Source: Ilex aquifolium (Eukaryota; Streptophyta; Magnoliopsida; Aquifoliales; Aquifoliaceae). Taken from it: 64,000 nt of DNA. The notes under the pieces are model-generated. The model was not told the DNA's origin, did not search any database, and saw nothing but the letters and a program-made list of their open reading frames with translations. Of this stretch, positions 21,091 through 31,478 are shown one piece after another (the stretch's first letter is position 1; each line of letters starts with the position of its first letter). Both the position numbers and the translations under genes were made by a program. The DNA is taken from contig OX637402.1 in the NCBI GenBank assembly GCA_951799425.1, positions 32,022,492-32,086,491 on the forward strand, in the 5' to 3' direction.

Positions 21091-21990
21091 TTGCTGCATT
21101 TCCTAAGAAGTGGCCAAGAAAACCCAGAAATGCCACATGGTGGTTCAGGAGAGATTCTAAAGACCATGAATTACTTGCTCTCAGAGCACCCATCTATAGT
21201 GTGGTTCCGATGGAGCCCTACCCAATCATGGGGTTCCACATGGTTATTCCTCTTCATCTCCATCTCCACCTACATAGCCACCTCCACCACCCTCTACTAC
21301 CTTCTCCTCCTCTTCCGCCGCCGCCGCCCCATCCCACTGGGCCCCATCCCGACCCTCCACAGCCTCATCATGGCAATCATCTCCGCCACCATCTTTGCAG
21401 GAAGTCTCTCCTCTGCAGCCGCCGAGATCCGCCACACCCGGTGGCTCTGGGGGCGCTCTAAAACCCCACTCCAATGGCTCCTCTGTTTCCCACTCGGAAC
21501 ACGCTCTTCTGGGCGCGTCTTCTTCTGGTCTTACGTCTTCTATCTCTCTCGGTTCCTTCAAGCATTCGGTACATTCTTCGCCATTCTGCAACGTCGGAGG
21601 CTCTCTTTTTTCCAACTCTTCAACGACTCAGCTCTCATCTTCATGTCCTTCCTCTGGCTCGAGTTTTCTCAATCTTCTCAAGTGTTAATAATACTATCCA
21701 TGACTCTGATTCATGCTTTGACTTATGGGTATCGATTTGGGACGGCCATTGGGTTACCAATTTCTTGCTTTCCATTCGTAGTGAATTGTCAAATTTTGTT
21801 GATGTTGTTCAACCTGGGTTGCCTTGTTGGGGTGACTTTTTTGCATTTCTTCAAAGGTGGGTGCAATGGGATTGGGGCCTGGGCCTTCAACTCTGTGCTC
21901 AACGTTGCTCTGCTTTTACCATTCTTGAGATTCTATACAACTGTTCATTGGAGTAAGAGACTGGTGATTGTAAAAGAAAAGAATAGATGA
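21091..21990 (+). CDS. ELO-family (GNS1/SUR4-like) membrane protein lacking the histidine box
   Basis: Intronless. The frame has three candidate starts: 21091, 21130 and 21166. I prefer 21166 (MNYLLSEHPSIVWFRWSPTQSWGST, 274 aa) because plant ELO-like proteins begin close to this SEHP..FRW block. Several hydrophobic spans follow (WLFLFISISTYIATSTTLYYLLLLF, LHSLIMAIISATIFAGSL, VFFWSYVFYLSRFLQAFGTFF, and three more). ELO proteins are ER enzymes that condense malonyl-CoA with long-chain acyl-CoA. The catalytic HxxHH box expected after the FFxxK-like region is absent: the place reads FMSFLWLEFSQSSQVL. The later ALTYGYRF block resembles the family's conserved Tyr-rich segment. This matches the plant HOS3/At1g75000-like branch; elongase activity is therefore doubtful. 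Confidence 0.85.
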   Translation: MLHFLRSGQENPEMPHGGSGEILKTMNYLLSEHPSIVWFRWSPTQSWGSTWLFLFISISTYIATSTTLYYLLLLFRRRRPIPLGPIPTLHSLIMAIISATIFAGSLSSAAAEIRHTRWLWGRSKTPLQWLLCFPLGTRSSGRVFFWSYVFYLSRFLQAFGTFFAILQRRRLSFFQLFNDSALIFMSFLWLEFSQSSQVLIILSMTLIHALTYGYRFGTAIGLPISCFPFVVNCQILLMLFNLGCLVGVTFLHFFKGGCNGIGAWAFNSVLNVALLLPFLRFYTTVHWSKRLVIVKEKNR

Positions 21991-24900
21991 TGTGGGCATA
22001 TCTCCTCGCCATAATTATGGGACAGTTGATGGATCCCATTATTTTTATGTACTACTATTTTTTAGGTATTTTCAAAACGAGCTCCTCAAACTCATGCTCG
22101 TTATGAAATTATTTAACTCAATTTCTTTGAGTTGGGTGCGCTGCCCTCCCCCGAGCTTAAGGCTTTATTGTTTAGTGATTGTAATCAACATTTTCCAACG
22201 TAATAAAATTTGCAGATCTGATTACCTTCAAAAAACTCATGCTCGTGTTCAAACTCGTTCAATCGACCTGTTTATTACTCCTAATTAAATCCAACTAAAA
22301 TTGCCCATAACCAAGACCTCATTATCACTAGGCATGACATGACCACACCACTCTCGTGGATTCAAAGCTTATTTTTTGCACCTCCGAAGCAAAGCCCTGC
22401 TGTTATATTGGCTGGCTCTTTTCCTTGTGGGATAACACATCCTCTGCTTTGGATCGACAGATTCAATGCCAGCTTCTCATGAATTGAGATAGAAGGTACG
22501 ACAAATATGATAGTTTTTCTCTCTCCGACGTCTGTCTATATATGCTGCTTGTAAATGCTACTATTATGTGTAAACTCGCTTAAGCTTCAATAACATTCGT
22601 TTTATCGTACCTATATAATTCATATTAAACCTGATCTGAGATTCTTCTTCTTGTCGTCGGTTCAGATTGAATTGGATATTATTGTACGATTAGAAAGGTT
22701 CGTTTCTTAGTGTTGCGCTTGTGCTTGATGGATGGATCGATCGATCGATCGATTTGCTGAGTTTTGCAGTTTTGTTGGCCCATGGCTAAAGTTTGCGTTG
22801 GTTTCATTGGGCAGGCCCTTTTTCGCTCTAGTTGGCCCATGCTTCAATTAGTTCGAGTTCAGGCCCAGGTTCTTCGGGACCCGTTTTAAATTTTTAGGGG
22901 CCTAATGTAATGTATTTAAGTTAGTTATGGGCCTCATGGCGGCCTAAGCTTGTCAATCCATGTTGTGTGTCATTTTTATCTTTTTAGTTTTTATTCATAT
23001 TGTGTTTGTATTGATATTCATATTAAAAAAAAATTATTTAATTTTAAAATAATTCATATGATACTATATAAAGAAATTTTAAAAAATGCTAAATATCTAT
23101 TTTCTATTTACAATACTAGTTCATCGTTTTATTCATATCTAACCTTAATTTAACTCAATTATTATTCAAGATAAAAATTACATAATGGTTTAGAAAAACA
23201 CCACATACAAGGTAGAAATTGCATAATGGTCTAAAAAAAACATGGTTCTTTGTTGTCGGTTCCCTGTCATAGTCAAATTGAATGGACAAAAAAACAGGGA
23301 TGACATGTTTGAGATCATGAAGTCCGTATTACTAGTTTCCTTGTCATGTCTTATGAGGATCATATTGTTCTCTACACTTTTTTTTTTTTTTTTTTTTGTG
23401 TCTGGGTTAGAATATGCGAACTTCGACTAATCCTCTCTCTGATTCGGTCAAAAACAGATCATCTACACAGAAACTAAGAAATTCATGAAAGATAAAACTC
23501 TGTACTCAGTTTTTGTCAATTGCCTAATCACCACTTTGTCATCTGCACATGAACTTGTAGGGCATTGTGATGTACTTATTATGTATGTTGATAAAAAGAG
23601 GGCCAGGTGTTAGGTTTAATGTACATGGATAAAACCAACCTGACATTATCCTAAAAGAGAAAAACAACAATAGAAAGCAAAGCAGTTGGGTGTCATCAAA
23701 CTCACCCGAAACACAAAGGGTTCAGCCTTTCATCATGGAGTTAGGTTAAAATGAAACACTTAGTCGGCAGTACAGGAACCTTTGTCAACCTTCTTTGCGT
23801 GTGTTAGGTTTCTTTGTTCTCCTAAGGTTAGAGTACTAGTGGGTTCTATGCTTGTTAAGTGACGCGTAACTTGTCTGCACCACCGTCACTCTATTTCTCT
23901 TTACTTGACAAATGAAATATCGATTCGCTACCTTTGCCACCCTTAAGTTTTGATTTTCTTTAACCTTATTCCATAAGTACTCAGTTGCGTTTATACAAAC
24001 TAATCTTTACCAGTAGTAGCTAAATCTTGCTGATGACATTTTCTCTCGTTGAGTCTCGCAGTTGTTGAATCTATTTTTATTCTTTCTCTAACTTCTCTTA
24101 ATTCTAAAAGAAAAGGGAAAAAAAAAAAAAGAGAAAATAGGAAAAGCGGGTTAGTCACATATATTTAATTGTATCTCTAATCGTCTTTATTCATATCCTT
24201 CCTATGTCAATAACTAGAATGAAAAAATAGGGAATGTCAATGCATCTAAAAAAGAAAAAAAAAAACGATTAATCTCTATCAATAAACCTGCTAAAGACCT
24301 GAATCATAGAGTACTTATTACCAGTGCCACGAAAAAACATGTTTTAGATCTCGTACTGAAAACCCTCCTTCTTTTAAGTACATTGAATTAGGGTGCAAAG
24401 TCACAAATATGACGAACCCATTCAATGTTCGACTATATCAGTGAAAAATGAGGTCGAATGAGAGATCTTGGCAATGCTAGTAAATCCAAGCTAAGCCATC
24501 CTAACTCTAGCATAGTGGGTGACTCTTTTGATACTCCTGTTAGAAAGGGGAACAATGAATTCGGTTAGGTCTAATGAACTTCAAAAATCCTTTCAAAAAA
24601 AGAAGAAAAAGTTGAACTCTACAAAGATTATCGACTATGTTTCTTTGTGTGAACCGACACGGATTTGTTTCTAAGCGTTGTTATTTCATTAATTGTGTTG
24701 GGTGAAACAAACTTAATTTGATCTGAAGAACAAATAAATAGATGACATTGTCACTTGTACGTTAAAGAGAGAGATTAGAAGGTGGTTGTATATGTTATAC
24801 ATTGAAGCTCCAAAGACTCTTGGTGATGCAACAATAAGCTTTGTGTGGTGATGAAAAAAAATAAATACACACTACATTTGTGATATGCCAAACACCACCG

Positions 24901-25590
24901 TATTTTTAAGAAAACATTTTTTTACCAATTCAGCCTTGTAATACTTCTCCTTCTATATATCTTTTACACCAAAATAACCTTACCGTCTAAAACCCAAAAA
25001 TATATAATTGGAAAATATTTAGAAAATTGAATATAATGTGTTTGTCACCACTTGGAGAAAATATTGTATGTAACGATGACACCGTATCATCACCGTCAAA
25101 TAGTGTCATCATTTAATAAGAATATAACAAGTAAGTAAGTGAATCTCGTATATTATAGTAACTATCCTTTCGTGTCATTTGCTAATCATTCAATGTCTAA
25201 AAATAACTACCAAGTGAAATTCACCTTATTATCACCGTTACTCCCAATATTTACTTGATCTTTAATCCCTTGATAATCTATTTCTACGTGGAATTTCTTA
25301 CGAGTTGTGGAAAAAATATTGAATATAACGGTGATACCACATAATATTGTTGATGCGATGTTACCAACTTTGTAATAGAATACCAAGTAAACTTAATTAA
25401 CTATATTGTTTTACTAATAGCTATCTATAACATGTTAAAATAATGAAGGTCCCCAATCCTATTTTTTATTTTATAATTGATTAGTAACATCACGATTACA
25501 CCCATTGTTTACTCCAAGTTGTTAGGGTTTAAATTTTGGCCCGTAAAACTTGTTAAAGTGGATAGACAGGGAAAAATGAAGAGACCGAAT
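21991..25590. other. Intergenic region between ELO-like and thaumatin-like genes
   Basis: 3.6 kb of AT-rich sequence. A GATC tetranucleotide repeat lies at about 22736-22752 and a T run at about 23379-23397. No gene, RNA or intact element is recognised. Short open frames at 21992-22288 and 22950-23153 lack coding character. Confidence 0.45.
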
Positions 25591-25600
25591 TATAAATAGG
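25591..25600 (+). promoter_or_regulatory. TATA box of the thaumatin-like gene
   Basis: TATAAATAGG lies 111 bp before the ATG at 25711. It is followed by a (TC)n tract (about 25657-25675) in the presumed 5'UTR, a common plant core-promoter arrangement. Confidence 0.65.
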
Positions 25601-25710
25601 CTGGTTTGTAGTATTGTAACTACCACGATCCCAACTATAACCCCTCTAACCCCTCCCTCTCTCTCTCTCTCTCTCGTAATCAGTGTGTTCTTTCTCTCGT
25701 AAGGCTAATA

Positions 25711-27292
25711 ATGGCGGTTAGGCAAGGAATCTCTGTTGTTCTTCTTCTTCTTCTGGCTCTCTTCGGGTCAGGTAAAACAAGCCTCCAATCCTTTTTTGGG
25801 TTTACATTCATATTCGTTGTTTTTATTTCTGATACGTGCATAATATTGCGTCAATCGTTCAGTTTCTAAGAAGATAATTTGTCAAGATTTAATCTATCTA
25901 ATCATCGGTTTTCGTTACAGAAACTGAAGGTTCTTGGTATGTTATTCATTTTGCTATGCATTGTGATCATTGATTATAAGCAGTTTGATCACTTTGCTGT
26001 TCAAGTGTAATTTTAGGGTACCAAAAACAAAATTTGTTATTATTTTGGTTCTAAAAATCGTTTTTGGCAACCCAAATGTGTACGAACGATAAATTCTGAC
26101 ATCCTGAGTTTGAATTTTAGAAATTCTTTGAAATCAGATTATGAAAGATTAAATCTCTCATAAATTCTAATTCTAGTGTGAATGACCTTTGACCAAATTA
26201 GAGAGAGGATTAGTCGAGAGAAACGAGTAAGTTAGTTCAGACAACACTGAATGTTGAAAAAAATATCGTTTTTGGAGACGTGGTTAATTACCCGGGAAAA
26301 TTTTATTGGAATGGTTTCTGTCTGGTTACTGGGAAAAGGGAGGAGTTAGATAGGTAGCCTCTGTTTGAGACTTTTGTTTTCAGATTTTTAACTAGTGTTT
26401 GAGAAATGAGGAAACCAAAAACCTCCTCTCCATTGTCTGAGACTCTGACATGACTTATACCTTAAATTAGTTCAGATTTTTTTTTCATATTGTTGGGAAT
26501 CACTGCGAATTTTCGTTGCTTTTATCTCTTTTCCTTGATTTTCTTAGCATCCAAACGGAGGATGATAGTTTCTAATCTGACCCACACCATTTATGTCGCA
26601 ATACAGAATCCACAGTTTTAGCCACCGTGTTTACACTTCAAAACAGTTGCAGCTACACGGTATGGCCAGGAACACTCTCCGGCAACGGAGCCACCGTCCT
26701 CGGGGACGGTGGTTTCGCCTTATCACCCGGCTCATCAATCCAGCTTCCGGCACCACCCGGCTGGTCAGGCCGCTTCTGGGCCCGAACCGGGTGCAACTTC
26801 GACTCCTCCGGGAATGGCAAGTGCACCACCGGCGATTGTGGTGGCACTCTCAAGTGCTCCGGCGGCGGTGTACCACCAGTCACCCTCGCAGAATTCACGC
26901 TCGGAAGCAGCAACAATGATAAAGACTTCTACGACGTTAGCCTTGTCGATGGTTACAACATGAAAATGGGTGTCCGAGCCTTAGGTGGTACCGGCGATTG
27001 CCAGTACGCCGGTTGTGTCTCCGATCTTAATGGAAACTGCCCGGTGGATTTGCAGGTGGTGGATTCGGGGTCGGTTGTTGCTTGCATGAGTGCATGTGCT
27101 AAGTACAACGCGCCGGAGTTTTGTTGCACCGGGGATCACGCGACGCCGGAGACATGTTCGCCGACTCAGTACTCCGACATGTTCAAAAATGCGTGTCCTA
27201 CAGCCTACAGTTATGCTTATGATGATGCTTCGAGTACGTGTACCTGTGCTGGATCCGATTATTTGATCACATTCTGTCCAACTGGTTCATGA
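25711..27292 (+). CDS. Thaumatin-like protein (PR-5 family), two exons
   Basis: Exon 1 is 25711-25771 and exon 2 is 26622-27292, joined in phase across an 850-bp GT-AG intron to give 243 aa. Exon 1 encodes a signal peptide (MAVRQGISVVLLLLLALFGS). The mature protein begins near TVFTLQNSCSYTVWPG. Family blocks are present: FWARTGCNFDSSGNGKC, GDCGGTLKC, TLAEFTL, DFYDVSLVDGYN, CPVDLQVVD, EFCC, NACPTAYSYAYDD and ITFCP. The acidic-cleft residues (R, E, D, D, D of the REDDD set) appear conserved. I count 17 cysteines instead of the usual 16; the extra one replaces Phe in the STFTC motif (here STCTC). Thaumatin-like proteins are secreted; some are antifungal or bind beta-glucan. The intron carries a SINE copy. 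By position it recalls At1g19320 or At1g75030-75050. Confidence 0.95.
26080..26264 (+). mobile_element. tRNA-derived SINE, copy B, inside the thaumatin-like gene intron
   Basis: Shares the body of the family (TCATAAATTCTAATTCTAGT, TTTGACCAAATTAGAGAG, GGATTAGTCGAG, ACACTGAATGTTGAAAAAA). The 5' A-box end is eroded, while a B-box-like GAGTTTGAATTTTAG remains. It is on the same strand as the host gene. Confidence 0.62.
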
Positions 27293-28499
27293 TCAGCTTG
27301 ATGAACACATGACAATCATACTCTCATATAAACATTTATGAGAATAATTTTGGATTAATTTATTGATTGTCATGTTAGTGTTGGTTATTTGGTTGGTTGT
27401 ACTTCTATGTTGTTAACCCGTTGCATGTTTGAAATTGGGAAATGTTATTTACACTTAAAATATAAATGTGATGAATCATAATTATTGTATAGATCGTGGG
27501 TCATAATAGATGTTAAGATTTACAGAGAAATCAATGATATTAATTAATTAAGTTCACATTTTAAATTTATATAAAGTTACTCTTCCAAATTTCCTGTAGT
27601 ACGGGACTCGATTGTTCCACTAAAATGGGTTGTTGTTAATCCCCGCATGTAGGCCAGTGGTGTGGGGTTGAATTTAGACGAATTGTGGACTTGGACATTT
27701 GGAGTTTGATCCTCACAGAGGCTTTTTGAACTTGATTGATATCTATGGTTTACTGGTGATCGTAGATTTCTAGGGTTTACCCTCGCAAAGATGAGTCCAA
27801 AATGATCCTGACTTGGGAGAAAATATTCATTGCAACCCATTTCAGTTTTACCAACCACTAATACTTAGACAAATAAAAAATAAACCCCATATAAATATTC
27901 AATGTAACATGGTTGCAATGTTCCATTGAATATTTAAAAAAAAAAAGTTCTTGTTTACTGGATAAATTACTGTCAGGTATAAGAGTGGGAAGTGGGAACC
28001 AACCAACCATTTGAGCAGATTACCTGTTTGGGTAATTCACATTTAAAAGTTGGAGACGTTGGGCTAAGAAAAGATATTTGGGCTCATAACCTGGGCTAAT
28101 TTTAGATTTCCCATTATAACTTTCGAGGTAGATCTGGCCCAGTGGGCTAAAGAGGTTCAAAGTTAGTTTACCTTTGTGGGTCCTTTGGTCACAATTTTGG
28201 TCCGAGTAGCATTTGTTCGGGCCCGAAACATAATGGAATTGCAAAATAGTGGGAAAAAAATTCCTCTTAAAATATTTTAGTTCCTCGGGATGTAACGTTG
28301 ATATTATGTCATTACTGTCACTTAATATCCCCATCTAATAGAAAGTCTACAATGAGTAAAGTGAATTTCACTTCTTTACATTGACAGTCATACATCTTGT
28401 GGGGATTCACTCATTCACACAACAATTTTTTATTGGATGGTATTGATAATGATAACATGTGTGTTACCCGTCATATCAAATATTTTTTCTATGGAATTC
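27293..28499. other. 3' flank of the thaumatin-like gene and intergenic DNA
   Basis: The first about 250 bp are probably 3'UTR. No gene recognised beyond. Minus-strand frames at 27577-27858 and 28020-28334 have no recognisable domain. Confidence 0.4.
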
Positions 28500-28718
28500 T
28501 AAGGGATAGTTTAAGTGGTAATAAAAACAAATTATAAACTCAGACGTCTTGAATTTCAATTTTGACCAACCCCTTGGGACCAGGACATGAGAGATTTTAT
28601 CCCCTCATGAAAACCCTAATCCCGACAAGGATAGTCTGTCTTTAACCAGATTGGAGAGGGATTAATCGAAGTGCGCGTAAGCTGACCCAGACACTCAGGA
28701 CCATCGAACCAAAAAAAA
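28500..28718 (+). mobile_element. tRNA-derived SINE, copy C
   Basis: The A-box-like GGATAGTTTAAGTGGTAATA is followed by a degenerate B box. The body is the best preserved (CCCTAATCCCGACAAGGATA, GATTGGAGAGGGATTAATCG, GTGCGCGTAAGCTGACCCAG, ACACTCAGGA), with a poly(A) tail at 28711-28718. Confidence 0.72.
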
Positions 28719-29227
28719 TGTTATTTTCCCCGTGGACAAGGCACACTTACCCAAGAATTGTAGTTCCTTATACGATCATTTCTACCGGTAATAATTTTGA
28801 ACACTATATATAAAATTAATAAGTTATGATATATTAATTTTGGACATAAACCTGAAAATGACAACGTCCTGTTTTCAGGAATAGTAAACGAGGGGCAATT
28901 TATTGTCGAACAGGAATAACAAGTATCTATGTGACAGATAATCGTGATTTGAAATAAGCAAGTCCTGGAGCTAGAAGCTCTAAAGTCAAATTTTATGGTT
29001 GAAATGATCAGGCTTTGCGCATTAATTGGAATACAATCTTTAGCAACAGAGCAAGGGACAATGATCAATTAAATTTATTCTAAGGTCAATCAACCAGACC
29101 ACAAACCATAGCAAATTCTTGTCACTTTCTCTCCCATTCTCTACCTGTCTCTAGAGTTGTTCCAATCCAACACAGGCCACAGAGAGACTCTTGAGAGGTG
29201 GTGGCTTATTTCTACATGCACCTACTT

Positions 29228-29530
29228 TCAGGTGCGGTTAGGAGGAGATGGTGGAGGTGCATGCCGTGGAAACTTTGGTGAATAGGGCGGACTTGGTGGT
29301 GGGGGAGAGTAGAAGTAGAACCAAGCGGGCGGTGGAGGTGGTGGTGGAGATTTATGCTGCACGAATCCCGGAGGACATAGCTTGGACTTGGGCACAGGTG
29401 GTGGTGGCGGACTCACACGGTGGCGGTGGTGGTAATGGGAGGTTGTGTATGAGTGAAGAAGTGCAGATAAATCAGTAAATACCAAAAGAGCAAGCAAAAA
29501 ACTCCATGTTTGTGTTAGAGAGAAAATCAT
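29228..29530 (-). CDS. Small secreted proline-rich (extensin-like) protein
   Basis: 100 aa. An N-terminal hydrophobic signal peptide (about 1-27, MIFSLTQTWSFLLALLVFTD..) precedes a His/Tyr-rich segment (YTTSHYHHRHR). A Pro-rich region follows with SPPPPP and SPPPP blocks interspersed with Tyr, as in extensins and proline-rich wall proteins. Such proteins are hydroxylated, glycosylated and may be cross-linked in the wall. There is no intron. The frame, signal peptide and stop are coherent, so I take it as a real small gene. GC-biased simple sequence can also create such frames, and the antisense frame here is a shadow. Function is not assignable beyond the wall-protein class. Confidence 0.62.
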   Translation of the reverse strand: MIFSLTQTWSFLLALLVFTDLSALLHSYTTSHYHHRHRVSPPPPPVPKSKLCPPGFVQHKSPPPPPPPAWFYFYSPPPPSPPYSPKFPRHAPPPSPPNRT

Positions 29531-31478
29531 TTTTATGTGGAAAAAAGTTGATTACTTTCTTGCTGGGGTAATTTGCTATTGCAAACAGAGACAGATTTAT
29601 AGGACAAACAATCAATACCAGTTTGAGTGCTTCATCTGCAAAGGTCAACAAAGGATAGGGAGAAATACTATAAAGTCTTCTTAAGGCAACTACCACTTCA
29701 CTTTTTTCGCATGTTCTCTTTTCTCTAAAATATTGTAGTGTTCAATGTTGACTAAAAAAGCCACACTTTTTCGCTTGTAATTTTCTTATCTGGATTGATT
29801 TGTATGGTAGATTGAATTTGTGAATAAGGGTGTTAATTAAGACGAGTTATTCGGGTTCGGTTCGGATAAGATTCAGCTTGAGTCTGACTCTTGTGTTTAA
29901 ACGAACTGAGCTTGAACAATTTTTTAAGCTCGTTTACAAAAACGAGCCTAAAAATGTTCGGCTCAAGCTTGCTAAGTTTGACTCTTTTATGTGAAGGCTC
30001 GAGCTCAAGTTACAGTATTGAAATCTCACTCATAGCAGTTTTTAGTCGATGTATCAGTATGATTTACCTTTGATTTAATGGGTCTCGAGTTTATGTTTTT
30101 GCCAGGAGTCAAAAAAAAGTAGTTAGAGAGTATGAGATTGCAGTGAATGTGATGGAAGTGTTGAACTTTGTAAGTTAAGTTACCAGCACTAGTCTTAAAA
30201 GTGCGCATTGGATGCTCTAGACTAGAGTCAAGACTATGATAACCTGGACAATGACCCACCATTGGCTCGAGTCAAAATGGGTTTGGTATAAAGCCACAGC
30301 CACAGGAAGTGGCTGATCAGGAAAATGATGGGGGCTTATGCTATATGCTATATGCTATATGCTATGCTATGCTATGCTATGCTATCTAATCTAATCTAAT
30401 CTAATCTAATCACACTAGTAATTAATTATCAAAGATGATAACGACGCTTCTATGATTTTTTTTTTGTCTATAATTTAACTCGTGTTGAATTGTGTATGTC
30501 TGTCTACATTCGATTTGACAGGCAAAAATTGAATTACTAAGTTTAGATTGTTACTGAAATTGGAGTTGGTAAGAATGCATGAGCATTTGAGTTTAATTCA
30601 AACCAAAACCCAAACTTAATTTCTCAACCTAATTGTTTAAAAAGAAACATTGTACAAATGAACCATAAATCACTTCTAAATCTCTATAATGAACCATAAA
30701 TCACTTGCTACAACTTCAAATTTTTCAAAAATTATTGAAAAAAAGAGGAGGGATGGAGACAAGTTTATATAGAACCTATATAGAACTAGCTAAAAACTTC
30801 AATTTTTGGAACTAGAACTTATTGAGGGGCTTTTTCATCAACTTATTAGACAAAACAATTTTTATCGGTACTAAAAAAAACTGAAAAATGAGACATATCC
30901 AAGGAAAAACCAACTTTTTCGAGAACACCCCAAATGATTCCAAGAGCTTTTTTAACTCTTGAGTTATTATTCATTTCACTTTTCAAACCTCTGTTTCGCA
31001 CCAAAAAAATTAGCTCCAAACGAGCCCATAGTCTAAACAGCATTATGGAGGCAATTGGATCACTGCTCTGACAAAATAAACAGCATTTTCTCATTCCACA
31101 TCAATCATTCTTCAAGGTTGGCCTATCACGATTAAAACATTAGAATATACATTTAGAAAAAACCCACTTCCCTCAGAGTCATACATTCAAGTTCAACTAA
31201 GCTTAAAAGGCCCAGGAGGAGGCTTCTTTAGAGGTCGGTTAACCAGATCACATATATGTACACATAACTAAACAGACTTACCAACAAGTCAATCCTCTAT
31301 AACTTAAGGATGCCAACCACCTACTAAACCAAAAGCAGCAATAAAGCAAAGGATACATATTTTACATATATTAACTTCGGAAGGAAGGAAGGAAGGGGCA
31401 GGCCATTAGGTCACAGTGTATTTGTTAGCGTCAACAATCAAATGCAAAGACATCTCTCTCACTCCCTTTGCCCAGAGG
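29531..31478. other. Intergenic DNA with a compound microsatellite
   Basis: No gene recognised. A compound microsatellite lies at about 30336-30411. The last few hundred bases should contain the 3'UTR of the minus-strand SAP30-like gene. A GGAA tetranucleotide run lies at about 31378-31395. Confidence 0.45.
30336..30411. repeat. Compound microsatellite with stepwise unit change
   Basis: A (CTATATG)n heptamer run passes into (CTATG)n pentamers, which pass into (CTAAT)n pentamers. Each block has about four to five units. Confidence 0.9.

Noticed and set aside
21244..21956. Several 97-160-codon frames on both strands inside the ELO-like gene
   Set aside because: They are frame shadows of a GC-richer coding region; only the frame from 21091/21166 gives a membrane protein with family blocks.
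29248..29478. 76-codon plus-strand frame opposite the proline-rich gene
   Set aside because: It is the reverse reading of Pro codons (CCN/NGG) and has no signal peptide or domain.
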